The notes under the pieces: model-generated | Seen by the model: only the letters and a program-made list of their open reading frames with translations | Told to the model about the DNA's origin: nothing | The model's database searches: none | Program-made: the position numbers and the translations under genes | Shown here: piece after piece, positions 26,958 through 36,602 of the stretch | Numbering within the stretch: position 1 is the stretch's first letter | Layout: every line of letters begins with the position of its first letter | Assembly: GCF_000016425.1 (NCBI RefSeq) | Contig: NC_009380.1 | Location: 4,034,144 to 4,098,143 of the forward strand | Direction: 5' to 3' | Source of the DNA: Salinispora tropica CNB-440 | GTDB lineage: Bacteria > Actinomycetota > Actinomycetes > Mycobacteriales > Micromonosporaceae | DNA length: 64,000 bases

Positions 26958-29557
26958 GCACCGGCACCACACTCGGCAACCCGGTCGGTGGCGGCCTGGA
27001 GCAGGAGCTACGCACGGCGATCGGCCGGATCGCCCGTGTCCCCCAACTGCTGATCGCCTGTGACTACGACGGCACCCTCGCCCCGATCGTCGAGGACCCG
27101 AGCCGGGCCATACCGCTGCCGGAGGCGGCGGCCGCGGTGCGTGCGCTCGCCTCGCTACCGCAGACCAACGTGGCGGTCGTCTCCGGACGGGCGCTGCGTG
27201 ACCTGGCCGCCCTGTCCCGGCTGCCCAGCGAGGTCCATCTCGTCGGCAGTCACGGCTCCGAGTTCGACATCGGCTTCGTCGAACGGCTCTCCCCCGAGCT
27301 GGTCGCCGTCCGCACCCGGCTCCGCGACGCGCTGCACGAGATCGTCGCCGCCCACCCCGGGGTTCGGCTGGAGCGCAAGCCGGCCAGTGTCGCCGTGCAC
27401 ACCCGTGGACTCGACCCGCAGGTCGCCGCCGCAGCCGTCGAGGCGGTCCGCAACGGCCCCGCGACCTGGGACGACGTCACTGTCACCCAGGGCAAGGAGG
27501 TCATCGAGCTGTCGGTGGTCGCCACCCACAAGGGCACCGCCGTTGACCAGCTACGGACCCAGCTCTCGGCCAGCGCGGTGCTCTTCATCGGCGATGACGT
27601 CACCGACGAGAACGCCTTCGGCAACCTGCACGGGCCAGATCTCGGCATCAAGATCGGGCCCGGCGACACCAGGGCGCAGTACCGGGTAGCCGAGCCGATC
27701 GAAGCCGCCCGCGCCCTCGGACTACTACTGGAGACCCGACGGAACTGGCTCTTCGGCGAGCGGGCGGTGCCGATCGAGCGGCACTCGATGTTGGCCAACG
27801 GCCGGACGGTCGCGCTCCTCACCCCCGAAGCCAAGGTCACCTGGCTGTGCAACCCGAAGCCCGACTCCGCCGCGATCTTCGCCGACCTGGTCGGCGGCAG
27901 CCCCGCCGGCTACTTCAGCGTCATGCCGGAGCGCGGTGGCATCCCGCTCGGCCAGCGCTACCGCTCCAACACGATGACCGTGGAGACCCGGTGGTCCGGC
28001 CTGACCGTGACCGACTGGCTGGACACCCCGGACACCGAGACCACACCGGATGGGCCGGCGATCGTCAGCGCCGACTCGACCCTGGTCCGAGTGCTCACCG
28101 GACACGGCCGAGCACAGCTGGAATTCGCCCCCCGGCCCGAGTTCGGCCAGGTCGCCGTCCAGCTCCAACCGCTCGATGACGGGCTGCTGGTGCTCGGCTC
28201 AAACGACCCGGTCGCGCTCTACTCCCCCGGCGTGACGTGGGAGGTGGTCGGCGACGGAGTGTTCGAGACGGCGAAGGCCGTCGTTGACCTCTCCGCCGCC
28301 AACGAGCCGGTCGTGCTGGAGATGCGCTTCGGCACCCACAGCCTGGAACACCACCGGCAGTCGATTCAGGAACGACAGGCCACGGCGGAGCAACCCTGGA
28401 AGGACTGGGTGGCCACGCTGCGGCTGCCGGCCACCGGCCGGGACCTGGTCGCCCGCAGCGCGCTCACCCTCCGCGGGTTGTGCCACCAACCGAGCGGTTC
28501 GATCCTGGCCGCCGCGACCACCTCCCTCCCCGAAGAGCTGGGCGGCGTCCGCAACTGGGACTACCGCTACTGCTGGCTCCGCGACGCGGCGCTGACCGCC
28601 CGGGCTCTGGTCGACCTCGGCTCCACCGATGAGGCCGAGGCGCTGCTGCGCTGGATCGACGGGGTCGTCGACCGCACCGGTGGGCACCCCGAACGGCTAC
28701 ACCCGCTCTACACGGTTGACGGTTACGAGTTGGGCGCCGAGGCCGTCATCGACACCTTGCCCGGCTACGCCGGCTCCCGGCCCGTCCGGGTCGGCAACCT
28801 CGCCAACCACCAGCTCCAACTCGACGTCTTCGGTCCGATCGCCGACCTGATCGCGGCCGTGGCCGACGCTCGCAGCTCCGTCCGGGACGACGAGTGGCGG
28901 GTCCTGGAGAACATGGTGGAGGCGGTCCGCCGCCGCTGGCACGAACCGGACCATGGCATCTGGGAGGCGCGCCTGGCGCCCCGACACCACATCTTCTCGA
29001 AGGTGATGTGCTGGCTGACCGTCGACCGGGCGCTGCACGTGGTACGCAAGCACGGCGGCGAGGAGCGGCCCGAGTGGGTGGAGCTACGCGACCGAATCGG
29101 TGCCAACGTGCTCGAGTTCGGCTGGCACGAGCAGGCCGAGGCGTACAGCGTCGCGTACGGGCACGAGGACAGTGACGCCTCCTCGCTCTGGATCGGCCTG
29201 TCCGGCCTGCTCCCCGGGGACGACCCACGCTTCGTCTCCACCGTCCTCAAGATCGAGGCAGATCTTCGCAGTGGCCCGGTGGTCTACCGCTACCACTGGG
29301 AGGACGGCCTACCCGGCCGGGAGGGTGGCTTCCACATCTGCACCTCGTGGTTGATCGAGGCGTACCTGCGCACGGGCCGCCGCGGCGACGCGGAGGAGCT
29401 GTTCACCCAAATGATCGACACCGCCGGACCGACCGGGCTGCTGCCCGAGCAGTACGACCCGCTGACCGAACGCGGGCTGGGCAACCATCCACAGGCCTAC
29501 AGCCACCTCGGCGTGATCCGCTGCGCCCTCCTGTTGGACAACATGCTCAAGCAGTAG
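26954..29557 (+). CDS. otsB: Trehalose-phosphatase fused to GH15 glycoside hydrolase
   Basis: Two-domain protein of 867 residues. Residues about 25-260 are an HAD-type trehalose-6-phosphate phosphatase with nucleophile Asp37 and Asp39 (DYDGT) and the GDDVTDE motif at 213-219. Residues about 273-867 are a GH15 domain of the bacterial trehalase/glucoamylase-like type: NWDYRYCWLRD ends at Asp544, the likely general acid Glu671 is in GIWEAR, and the likely base Glu790 is in REGGF. Normal OtsB is about 250 residues, so this is a genuine fusion with no internal stop or start signal. The hydrolase may degrade trehalose or another alpha-glucoside; substrate is unproven. Confidence 0.93.
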   Translation: MSTGTTLGNPVGGGLEQELRTAIGRIARVPQLLIACDYDGTLAPIVEDPSRAIPLPEAAAAVRALASLPQTNVAVVSGRALRDLAALSRLPSEVHLVGSHGSEFDIGFVERLSPELVAVRTRLRDALHEIVAAHPGVRLERKPASVAVHTRGLDPQVAAAAVEAVRNGPATWDDVTVTQGKEVIELSVVATHKGTAVDQLRTQLSASAVLFIGDDVTDENAFGNLHGPDLGIKIGPGDTRAQYRVAEPIEAARALGLLLETRRNWLFGERAVPIERHSMLANGRTVALLTPEAKVTWLCNPKPDSAAIFADLVGGSPAGYFSVMPERGGIPLGQRYRSNTMTVETRWSGLTVTDWLDTPDTETTPDGPAIVSADSTLVRVLTGHGRAQLEFAPRPEFGQVAVQLQPLDDGLLVLGSNDPVALYSPGVTWEVVGDGVFETAKAVVDLSAANEPVVLEMRFGTHSLEHHRQSIQERQATAEQPWKDWVATLRLPATGRDLVARSALTLRGLCHQPSGSILAAATTSLPEELGGVRNWDYRYCWLRDAALTARALVDLGSTDEAEALLRWIDGVVDRTGGHPERLHPLYTVDGYELGAEAVIDTLPGYAGSRPVRVGNLANHQLQLDVFGPIADLIAAVADARSSVRDDEWRVLENMVEAVRRRWHEPDHGIWEARLAPRHHIFSKVMCWLTVDRALHVVRKHGGEERPEWVELRDRIGANVLEFGWHEQAEAYSVAYGHEDSDASSLWIGLSGLLPGDDPRFVSTVLKIEADLRSGPVVYRYHWEDGLPGREGGFHICTSWLIEAYLRTGRRGDAEELFTQMIDTAGPTGLLPEQYDPLTERGLGNHPQAYSHLGVIRCALLLDNMLKQ

Positions 29558-29604
29558 TGCGCTGAGGCCCCGACGCTCGGCCGCACACCGCGTCGGTCGA
29601 GGGT

Positions 29605-29643
29605 GCTCGTGGTGGCGGCCCGCTTCGGGCGGCCACCACGAGC
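29605..29643. terminator. Bidirectional terminator between otsB fusion and cysG
   Basis: A long, nearly perfect hairpin (outer arms GCTCGTGGTGGC and GCCACCACGAGC with an inner CCCG-CTTC-GGG tip) lies between convergent stops. It is well placed to end both transcripts. Confidence 0.75.
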
Positions 29644-29653
29644 GGGGCCGTCA

Positions 29654-30907
29654 TCAGAGGTCCAGCGCCCCGACCACGTCGCCGACGACCACGATCGCCG
29701 GGGGGCGGAGGCCCGCCGCAGTCACGTCGGCCGCCACCACGCCGAGCGTGGAGCGGATCGTGCGCTGAGCACCGGTCGTGCCCTCCTGCACGACCACGGC
29801 CGGGGTCTGGGCCGGGCGACCATAAGTGACCAACGTCGCGGAGATCGCCGCCAGATTCTTCAGTCCCATCAGAATCACCAAGGTGCCGCGCAGCCCGGCG
29901 AGGTGCTCCCACCGCACCATGGAGGCCGACGAGTCCGGCGAAACGTGCCCGGAGACCACGGTGAACTCGTGCGCGACCGCCCGGTGGGTCACCGGGACAC
30001 CGGCGCCGGCCGCAGCGGCGATCGCGCTGGTCACCCCGGGTACCACCGTCACCGGTACGCCCGCCCCGGCGCAGGCCAGCAGCTCCTCGCCACCGCGACC
30101 GAAGACGTACGGGTCACCCCCCTTGAGCCGAACCACGGACCTGCCGGCCAGTGCCCGGTCCACCAAGATCTGATTGATCTCCTCCTGCGCGCGGGCCGGG
30201 CCGTAGGGAATCTTGGCAGCATCCACCAACTCAACCTCGGGACGTAGCTCGTCCAGGAGCAGCCCGGGCACGAGCCGGTCAGCGACCACCACCTCCGCCT
30301 CGGTGAGCAGCCGCCGTCCCTTGACCGTGATCAGCTCCGGGTCACCCGGTCCCGCGCCGACCAGGGCGACGTGTCCACCGCGGCGGGTTGGGCGCGCCGG
30401 TCCCGGAACACCGCGGGCCCCGGCATCAGCCGGCGGCGGGTCAAGCGGGCCCGGCCCGGCGGCGAGCAGATCCCGGACGGCGTCCCGGACAGCCATCGCC
30501 CGGCGGGGGTCACCGCCGCCGAGGACCGCCACCGTCACCGGACCCTGCCGGGTGACGGCCGGGGTCCACGCGGTGGCGGCGGCGCGATCGTCGGCACGAA
30601 CACAGAAGATCCGCCGCTCGTCGGCCACCGTGCTGATCGCGGCGGCAGCGCTCGGGTCATCCACCGCGACCTGGACCAGCCAGGCACCGTCGAGGTCGTC
30701 CACGGCGAACCGTCGCCGTTCCCAGCGCAGCCGCCCGGCGTCGGCGTGGGCGCGCAGCGCCGGGGTCAGCTCCGGCGCGACCAGGAGGACGTCCGCGCCC
30801 GCGTCGAGCAACGCCGGCATCCGGCGGGTGGCGACGACTCCGCCACCGACCACGACCACCCGCCGGCCGGCCAGCCGAAGTCCGAGCGGATACGGACTGC
30901 CGCTCAC
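29654..30907 (-). CDS. cysG: CysG-like precorrin-2 dehydrogenase / uroporphyrinogen-III C-methyltransferase
   Basis: Fusion of 417 residues. The N-terminal part (about 1-155) is a Rossmann-type precorrin-2 dehydrogenase/ferrochelatase domain (RRVVVVGGGVVATRR). The C-terminal part (about 170-417) is a SAM-dependent uroporphyrinogen-III methyltransferase with HVALVGAGPGDPELIT and VRLKGGDPYVFGRG. It makes precorrin-2/sirohydrochlorin for sirohaem and cobalamin. GTG 30907 is chosen from the conserved start of the first domain; no strong ribosome site is visible. Downstream of cobT and cobC on the same strand. Confidence 0.93.
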   Translation of the reverse strand: MSGSPYPLGLRLAGRRVVVVGGGVVATRRMPALLDAGADVLLVAPELTPALRAHADAGRLRWERRRFAVDDLDGAWLVQVAVDDPSAAAAISTVADERRIFCVRADDRAAATAWTPAVTRQGPVTVAVLGGGDPRRAMAVRDAVRDLLAAGPGPLDPPPADAGARGVPGPARPTRRGGHVALVGAGPGDPELITVKGRRLLTEAEVVVADRLVPGLLLDELRPEVELVDAAKIPYGPARAQEEINQILVDRALAGRSVVRLKGGDPYVFGRGGEELLACAGAGVPVTVVPGVTSAIAAAAGAGVPVTHRAVAHEFTVVSGHVSPDSSASMVRWEHLAGLRGTLVILMGLKNLAAISATLVTYGRPAQTPAVVVQEGTTGAQRTIRSTLGVVAADVTAAGLRPPAIVVVGDVVGALDL

Positions 30908-30941
30908 GCCGCCGGTCCGCCAGGTCGGACGGTCGGTGCAC

Positions 30942-32033
30942 TCACTTCTGCGCCACCCCTGCCGAGTCGAAGGTGGCGACCTCGTGCAGCACTCGGACGG
31001 CCCCCGCGACCACCGGCAGGGCCAGCAGCGCCCCGGTGCCCTCACCGAGGCGCAACCCAAGGTCGACCAGAGGGGTCAACCCCAGTCGGCGCAGCGCCAC
31101 CGTGGCTCCCGGCTCGACCGACCGGTGGCCTGCCACCATCGCGCCGGTGGCAGACGGGGCGAATGCCGCGGCGGCCAGCGCAGCCGAGTCGGCGATGACG
31201 CCGTCGAGCAGCACCGGCACCCGTTGGGCGGCGGCGCCCAGGATCAGCCCGGCCAGGGCCGCGTGCTCCAGGCCACCGACGGCCGCCAGCACGCCCAGCG
31301 GGTCCGCCGGGTCCGGCTCGTGCCGGCGCAGCGCCGCCCGGACCACCTCGATCTTGCGCTGGTGTGTCGGATCGTCCACTCCGGTGCCCCGGCCGGTCAC
31401 CGTGGCGGGGTCAGCCTCGGCGAAGACCGCGATCAGCGCGGCGGCCGGTGTGGTGTTGCCGATACCCATATCCCCGGTGAGCAGGATGGCGGCCCCGGCA
31501 TCGACGAGTTCGTCGGCGACCCGAATACCTGTCTCCACCGCGGCCCGGGCCTCGTCCCGGGTGAGGGCGGCGGTGACGGTCAGATCCCGGGTGCCGCGTC
31601 GGATGTTCGCCTCGACCAGCCGGGGTCTGGCACCGCTGGCCGTGGCCGACTCGGGCGGCGCGGTCTCGATGGACGTTGGCGGTGCGGCGACCCCGACGTC
31701 CACGACGGTCACCGTGGCCCCGGTCTGCCGGGCGAACGCGTTGACCACCGCCCCGCCGGCGAGGAAGTTGCCGATCATCTGACCGGTGACCTCCTGCGGC
31801 CAGGGCGTCACGCCCTGGGCGTGCACACCATGGTCTCCGGCGAAGACGGCCACCGCGGCCGGCTCGGGCAGCGGCGGCGGGCAGACGCCGGCCAGGCCGG
31901 CGAGACGAACGGAGAGCTCTTCCAGCACACCGAGGGAGCCCGCGGGTTTGGTCAGCCGACTCTGCAGGTCTGCGGCGGTAGCCATCGCCTGCTCGTCGAG
32001 CGGTCCGATCGCCGCTGTCGTCCTCTCCAGCAT
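30942..32033 (-). CDS. cobT: Nicotinate-nucleotide-dimethylbenzimidazole phosphoribosyltransferase
   Basis: Protein of about 363 residues that activates dimethylbenzimidazole for the lower ligand of cobalamin. Family motifs are KPAGSLGVLE, VFAGDHGVHAQGV, GDMGIGNTTPAAAL and the C-terminal LGLRLGEGTGALLALP with the catalytic glutamate. ATG 32033 is four bases after GGAGG and shares one base with the cobC stop; ATG 32036 is the alternative. Cobalamin operon with cobC upstream and cysG downstream. Confidence 0.95.
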   Translation of the reverse strand: MLERTTAAIGPLDEQAMATAADLQSRLTKPAGSLGVLEELSVRLAGLAGVCPPPLPEPAAVAVFAGDHGVHAQGVTPWPQEVTGQMIGNFLAGGAVVNAFARQTGATVTVVDVGVAAPPTSIETAPPESATASGARPRLVEANIRRGTRDLTVTAALTRDEARAAVETGIRVADELVDAGAAILLTGDMGIGNTTPAAALIAVFAEADPATVTGRGTGVDDPTHQRKIEVVRAALRRHEPDPADPLGVLAAVGGLEHAALAGLILGAAAQRVPVLLDGVIADSAALAAAAFAPSATGAMVAGHRSVEPGATVALRRLGLTPLVDLGLRLGEGTGALLALPVVAGAVRVLHEVATFDSAGVAQK

Positions 32034-33133
32034 CATCCCTCCAGAACCTCTGCCAGCATGGTGGTAAACGCGTCGGTCGTCGCCGGATCGCGGACCGCGA
32101 TCCGCAGCCATTCCGGACCCAGTCCGGGAAAGGTGTCGCCGCGGCGTACTGCCCAGCCTCGCTCTCGCAGGGCGCGGCGTACCGCGTCAGCGCCGGGGCG
32201 GTGGACGAGAACGAAGGCGCTCGCCGGCTGGCCGACGACGCGTATTCCCGGTAGGGCCGCCAGGCGGGTGAGGAGGTATTCGCGATCGGCGGCGAGGTCG
32301 GCAGCGATCTGGCGTTCGGCTCGCACCGCTTCGGGTCCGGCGCAGGCTGTCGCGGCGGCGAGGGCCGGGGTGGAGACCGCCCACAGCGGCTGCACGGCGG
32401 CCAGGCGGTCCAGCAGATCCGGTGCACCGAGCAGGTAGCCGACGCGCAGCCCGGCCAGCCCCCACGTCTTGGTGAGGCTCCGAACAACCAGCAGGCCAGG
32501 CAGGTCGGGCCGGGCAGCAAGCGACTCCGGCTCGCCAGCGACTCCGGGCGTGAGGGTGGTGTCGGCGAACGCCTCGTCCACGACGAGAACCCGGCCGGGC
32601 CGGGCGAGTGCGGCCACGTCGGCGGCCGGGTGCAGCACCGAGGTCGGGTTGGTGGGGTTACCGATCATGACCAGGTCGGCATCCGCCGGGACCCGGGTGG
32701 GGTCGAGCCGGAACCCGTCTTCGGGGTCGAGCAGCACCCGCTCGACCCGGTGCCCAGCCGCGCGCAGGGCCGCCTCCGGCTCGGTGAACTGCGGGTGCAC
32801 CACCACCGGGCGGCGGATCCCGCGCAGCGCCTGGGCGATCAGGACGAAGCCCTCGGCAGCGCCGGCGGTGAGCAGCACCTCGGCCGGCGGCCGACCGTGC
32901 CGGGCGGCAACAGCAGCCCGCGCCGCCGCGGAGTCCGGGTATCGGGCCAGGTCACCGAGGGCGGCGGTGATCGGGTCGGCCAGCCAGTCCGGCATCGGGG
33001 CCCGGCGCACGTTCACCGCGAGGTCCACCAGACCGGGTACGGCCTCGACATCTCCATGGTGGCCGAGGTCGAGTTCGGGTGCCGCCGGGTTGTCCGACGG
33101 CGCGGCCCCTCGCCCGCTCGACTGCGTACGCAT
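32033..33133 (-). CDS. cobC: Threonine-phosphate decarboxylase-like aminotransferase
   Basis: PLP-dependent fold-type I enzyme of 366 residues related to histidinol-phosphate aminotransferase. The PLP lysine is in RSLTKTWGLAGLRVGY, and IGNPTNPTSVL and VVDEAFAD are further family motifs. In cobalamin operons this family makes the (R)-1-aminopropan-2-ol phosphate linker, and the cobT neighbour supports that. It is less likely to be a true HisC. ATG 33133 has a weak AGGA upstream; ATG 33175 is an in-frame alternative. Confidence 0.87.
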   Translation of the reverse strand: MRTQSSGRGAAPSDNPAAPELDLGHHGDVEAVPGLVDLAVNVRRAPMPDWLADPITAALGDLARYPDSAAARAAVAARHGRPPAEVLLTAGAAEGFVLIAQALRGIRRPVVVHPQFTEPEAALRAAGHRVERVLLDPEDGFRLDPTRVPADADLVMIGNPTNPTSVLHPAADVAALARPGRVLVVDEAFADTTLTPGVAGEPESLAARPDLPGLLVVRSLTKTWGLAGLRVGYLLGAPDLLDRLAAVQPLWAVSTPALAAATACAGPEAVRAERQIAADLAADREYLLTRLAALPGIRVVGQPASAFVLVHRPGADAVRRALRERGWAVRRGDTFPGLGPEWLRIAVRDPATTDAFTTMLAEVLEG

Positions 33134-33240
33134 GACCGCGATCCTGCCGGGAAGGGAGCGCGTGGCACAGCGCATTGCGACGTGGGCCGCGTCACGGGCG
33201 ACGGGTTCATGAATATTTCTCAAGTACGAATCGGAAATGT

Positions 33241-33254
33241 CATAACTTGGCCCT
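33241..33254 (+). promoter_or_regulatory. Possible -10 element for a leaderless penicillin-binding protein transcript
   Basis: CATAAC at 33241-33246 sits eight bases before the GTG start at 33255 and there is no ribosome site in between. This spacing fits a leaderless transcript. The surrounding 30 bp is AT-rich compared with neighbours. Confidence 0.35.
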
Positions 33255-35387
33255 GTGAGCAACCGTCCCCTTGCTGCCGCCGGTCGTCTCGTCCCACTTC
33301 TCCGCGCTGGTCTCATCGCCGGCATCGTGATCGCCGCCCTGGCCTACCCGGTCGCCGCCGCGACCGGCCTCGGCGCCAAGGTCACGGCCCACGCGATGGA
33401 ACACAAAACCAAGATCCTCAAAACGGCCCTGCCGGCCGAGACCTCGTACCTGTACGCGCCGGACGGCAAGACCGTACTGACGATGTTCTACGAGGAGTAC
33501 CGGCAGTACACCAAGCTCGCCGACATGTCGCCGAACATCCAGCAGGCCATCATCGCCGCCGAAGATGCCCGCTTCTACCAACACAGTGGCGTCGACCCCA
33601 AGGGCATCGCCCGCGCCTTCGTGGCCAACGCCCGCTCCAGCGGCATTTCCCAGGGCGCCTCCACCCTCACCATGCAGTACGTCCGGATGGCCCTGCGGGA
33701 CAGCGCCACCACCCCGAAGGAGGTGCAGGAGGCGACCCAGCAGACCAGCCTGCGCAAGGTCCGGGAGATGCGGATGGCCATGGATCTGGAGAAGGAACTG
33801 ACCAAGGAGCAGATCCTGGAGCGATACCTCAACTCCGCATACTTCGGGCATCGCGCCTACGGCATCTACGCCGCCAGCGAGATCTTCTTCTCCAAGACCC
33901 CGAAGGACCTATCCGTGGTCGAGGCCGCCACCCTCGCCGGACTGGTCAAGTCGCCATCCCGGTTCGACCCGGCGACCTCCGACCAGAAGGAGGCGACCGC
34001 CCGCCGCAACTACATCCTGGACCGGATGACCGCGCTCGGCTACCTCTCGCCGAACGCCGCCACCAGCGCCAAGTCCGAACCGATCGAGCTGACCCTGAGC
34101 TACCCGTCCAACGACTGCGCGTCGGTGCCGCAGGAGTGGAACAGCTGGGGATTCATCTGCGACTACGTGAAGAACTGGTGGAGCGCCCAGCCCGCGTTCG
34201 GCGAGAACCGCCTCGAGCGGATGGACAAGCTGCGCCGGGGCGGGTACCGGATCGTGCTCAGTGTGGACCCCAAGATCCAGGAGGCGGCCGAGAAGAACGT
34301 CGGCACAAAGGGGAACACCGGCAGTCCCTTCGCCAACGGCATCGTGCTCACTGAGCCCGGCACGGGGCGACTCAAGGCCATGGCGGTGAACCGAACCTAC
34401 TCCCTGAACCTGGACGGAAATCCGCTCAGCGGCAACCCGGAGGCCGGCCCGAAGGTCAAGGCCAACTACCCGAACACGGTCGCACCCCTGCTCGGCGGCG
34501 GTGACCTCCCCGGCTACCAGGCCGGATCAACTTTCAAGATGTTTCCGATGCTCGCCGCCCTCGACGCGGGTATGACCCTGAACACCAGCTTCAACGCGCC
34601 GCACCGGTACCGGTCGGAGATCTACAACGGCTGGGCTCCGTCGAACGCGAGCGGCGCCATGTCCGGCATGCAGACCATGTGGTCCGGCTTCGGCAAATCG
34701 GTCAACACGTACTTCGTCTGGCTTGAGGAGCAGGTCGGGGCAGACCAGGCGGTACGCCTCGCCGAACAGCTGGGGCTGCGCTGGCGCACCGATGTGGACC
34801 GGCACCATGCTGCTCCAGCGAACGCGAAGACCTGGGGCGCCTTCACCCTGGGGGTCTCCGACGCCACCCCACTGGAGATGGCGAACGCCTATGGTGCCGT
34901 CGCGGCCGAAGGCCGGTACTGCGAGGCGATTCCGGTGCAGGCGATCTACAACCGGGACGGCACTCCGGCGATCTACCGGACGGCCGGCGGGATTGAGCGG
35001 GAAATCGCCAAGCCCCGCTGCCGCCAAGTCGTCAGCGCGGACGCCGCCCGGGCCGCCACCGACGCCGCCCGGTGCCCCACCGGCGACACCCCGGCCCGGG
35101 GTGGCTGCGGCGGTTGGTCAACGGCGGACAGCGTCCGGGGCACCGTGGGCCGCCCGGTGGCCGGCAAGACCGGCACCACCGACAGCACCCGGTCGGCCTG
35201 GTTCGTCGGGTTCACACCCGAACTGGCCGCGGCCAGCTTCATCTCCGACCCGGACAACCCCTTCAACGCCGTCGGTGACGGCCAGTCGCAGATTCCCATC
35301 CACGCGGTCGCGAACACCCTGCGCGACGCGCTTGAGGACCAACCGACCCGCGAGTTCACGCCCCCCTCGGACGCGATCGTCGGCTGA
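33255..35387 (+). CDS. Bifunctional class A penicillin-binding protein
   Basis: Membrane-anchored peptidoglycan synthase of 710 residues. One N-terminal membrane helix (about 16-38) precedes a GT51 transglycosylase domain with catalytic Glu103 in AAEDARFYQH. The transpeptidase domain has the SxxK serine 425 (GSTFK), SVN at 482-484 and KTGTT at 638-642. It polymerises and crosslinks the cell wall. Cys-containing inserts (CRQVV, CPTGD, GGCGGW) occur before the KTG box. Divergent from cobC; the GTG start lacks a ribosome site. Confidence 0.95.
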   Translation: MSNRPLAAAGRLVPLLRAGLIAGIVIAALAYPVAAATGLGAKVTAHAMEHKTKILKTALPAETSYLYAPDGKTVLTMFYEEYRQYTKLADMSPNIQQAIIAAEDARFYQHSGVDPKGIARAFVANARSSGISQGASTLTMQYVRMALRDSATTPKEVQEATQQTSLRKVREMRMAMDLEKELTKEQILERYLNSAYFGHRAYGIYAASEIFFSKTPKDLSVVEAATLAGLVKSPSRFDPATSDQKEATARRNYILDRMTALGYLSPNAATSAKSEPIELTLSYPSNDCASVPQEWNSWGFICDYVKNWWSAQPAFGENRLERMDKLRRGGYRIVLSVDPKIQEAAEKNVGTKGNTGSPFANGIVLTEPGTGRLKAMAVNRTYSLNLDGNPLSGNPEAGPKVKANYPNTVAPLLGGGDLPGYQAGSTFKMFPMLAALDAGMTLNTSFNAPHRYRSEIYNGWAPSNASGAMSGMQTMWSGFGKSVNTYFVWLEEQVGADQAVRLAEQLGLRWRTDVDRHHAAPANAKTWGAFTLGVSDATPLEMANAYGAVAAEGRYCEAIPVQAIYNRDGTPAIYRTAGGIEREIAKPRCRQVVSADAARAATDAARCPTGDTPARGGCGGWSTADSVRGTVGRPVAGKTGTTDSTRSAWFVGFTPELAAASFISDPDNPFNAVGDGQSQIPIHAVANTLRDALEDQPTREFTPPSDAIVG

Positions 35388-35466
35388 CCTGGGCACCTGC
35401 CCGATCATCGGGCAGACACCACTGGTGGTCACACCGATCAGCCCGCTACGCCCTACGGGTAACCTC

Positions 35467-36285
35467 ATGGTCGTGTACCGGTTCCTGCTGACGCCACGCT
35501 GGCTTGGCGCGCTCGCGCTGACCCTGGTCGCGGCGGCGATCATGGGGTTGCTCGCCGACTGGCAACTGGCCCGCTACCACGACCGCACCGCGATCAACGA
35601 GCGGATCGACGCCGGCCAGCGGATGGATCCGGTACCGCTGCCCGAGGCGGTGGCCGCCCCAACCGGGAACGCCGGCACCGTCGGGCCCGCCCCCACCACC
35701 GAACGGACCTGGACGAAGGTCAACGCCACCGGGCGGTACGACACCGCGAACGTGATCCTGGTCCGGGGACGCTCACTGGACCGTACGGTCGGCTTCGAGG
35801 TGCTGACCCCACTGGTGCTGACCGACGGCACGGCCGTGCTGGTCAACCGGGGCTGGGTCCCGCCAGCGCCGGGCGGGGACGCCACCGCGCAGCCGGCCGT
35901 GCCCGCGGCCCCCGCCGGCACGGTGACCGTGACCGGCCGGATCCGCCCCGGTGAGGGCGGTTCACTCCCGGTCACCCGCCGCGACGGCAAACTGGAGACC
36001 CGCCGGGTCAGCCTGCCCCAGCTGGCCGGGGAGCTGCCGTACCCGGTTTATGGCGGGTACGTGCTACTCGACCAGCAGACCCCGACCGCCGACCCGACCT
36101 TAAAGGCAATTCCGGTCGGGTACACGAACAACTGGCAGAACTACGGGTACGTCGTGCAGTGGTGGATCTTCGCCGGAATGACGCTGCTGGGCTTCGGCTA
36201 CTTCGCCCGGCGGGAGGCCCAGCGACGGGCCGGAGTGGTGCGCGAAGGTCCCACCGACCGGATAGCCGAAGCAGCCTCCACCTGA
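35467..36285 (+). CDS. SURF1-family cytochrome oxidase assembly protein
   Basis: Membrane protein of 272 residues with the SURF1 layout: N-terminal helix (about 8-30), a periplasmic beta-rich domain (LTDGTAVLVNRGWVP is the signature), and a C-terminal helix with YVVQWWIFAGMTLLGFGYFARRE. SURF1 proteins help insert haem a or assemble aa3 oxidase. ATG 35467 was chosen; GTG 35473 is possible. The gene follows the penicillin-binding protein by 79 bp on the same strand. Confidence 0.92.
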   Translation: MVVYRFLLTPRWLGALALTLVAAAIMGLLADWQLARYHDRTAINERIDAGQRMDPVPLPEAVAAPTGNAGTVGPAPTTERTWTKVNATGRYDTANVILVRGRSLDRTVGFEVLTPLVLTDGTAVLVNRGWVPPAPGGDATAQPAVPAAPAGTVTVTGRIRPGEGGSLPVTRRDGKLETRRVSLPQLAGELPYPVYGGYVLLDQQTPTADPTLKAIPVGYTNNWQNYGYVVQWWIFAGMTLLGFGYFARREAQRRAGVVREGPTDRIAEAAST

Positions 36286-36395
36286 TCGCTCCGGCAACTG
36301 CGGGCCCGGGGGCACAACGAACGCCGCCCGCCCCGCCAACGGTGCGACGTCCGCCCCGCCACACCGTCACCGCTGGCGGACAGCACAGTCCGGCA

Positions 36396-36602
36396 TCAGA
36401 CCGCAACGGGCTCCTCGATGCGCAGCCCCCGGGCACGCACCCCGTCGGCGACCCGGGCGAGCGTCGAGTCAAGCGCGACCAGCACGGCGGAGAGCTCCCC
36501 GAGCTGCTCCTGGAGTGACTCATCGGACCACGCGGAGACGTCAACGTCCCCCAAAGCACTGACGGCGGCCTCCAGACGGGCCATAACCTCGTTCGTACTC
36601 AT
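36396..36602 (-). CDS. Small conserved hypothetical protein
   Basis: Protein of 68 residues, mostly amphipathic helix (EVMARLEAAVSALGD ... LVALDSTLARVADGVRARG), resembling the N-terminal helical part of DUF222/HNH proteins but without a nuclease. No function can be assigned. It seems to be leaderless: TATAGC (36616-36611) ends eight bases before ATG 36602 with no ribosome site. A perfect palindrome spans the start codon. Confidence 0.7.
   Translation of the reverse strand: MSTNEVMARLEAAVSALGDVDVSAWSDESLQEQLGELSAVLVALDSTLARVADGVRARGLRIEEPVAV

Noticed and set aside
30213..32438. 741-codon plus-strand frame opposite cysG and cobT
   Set aside because: Low-complexity Ser/Arg/Thr translation covering two clear genes on the opposite strand.
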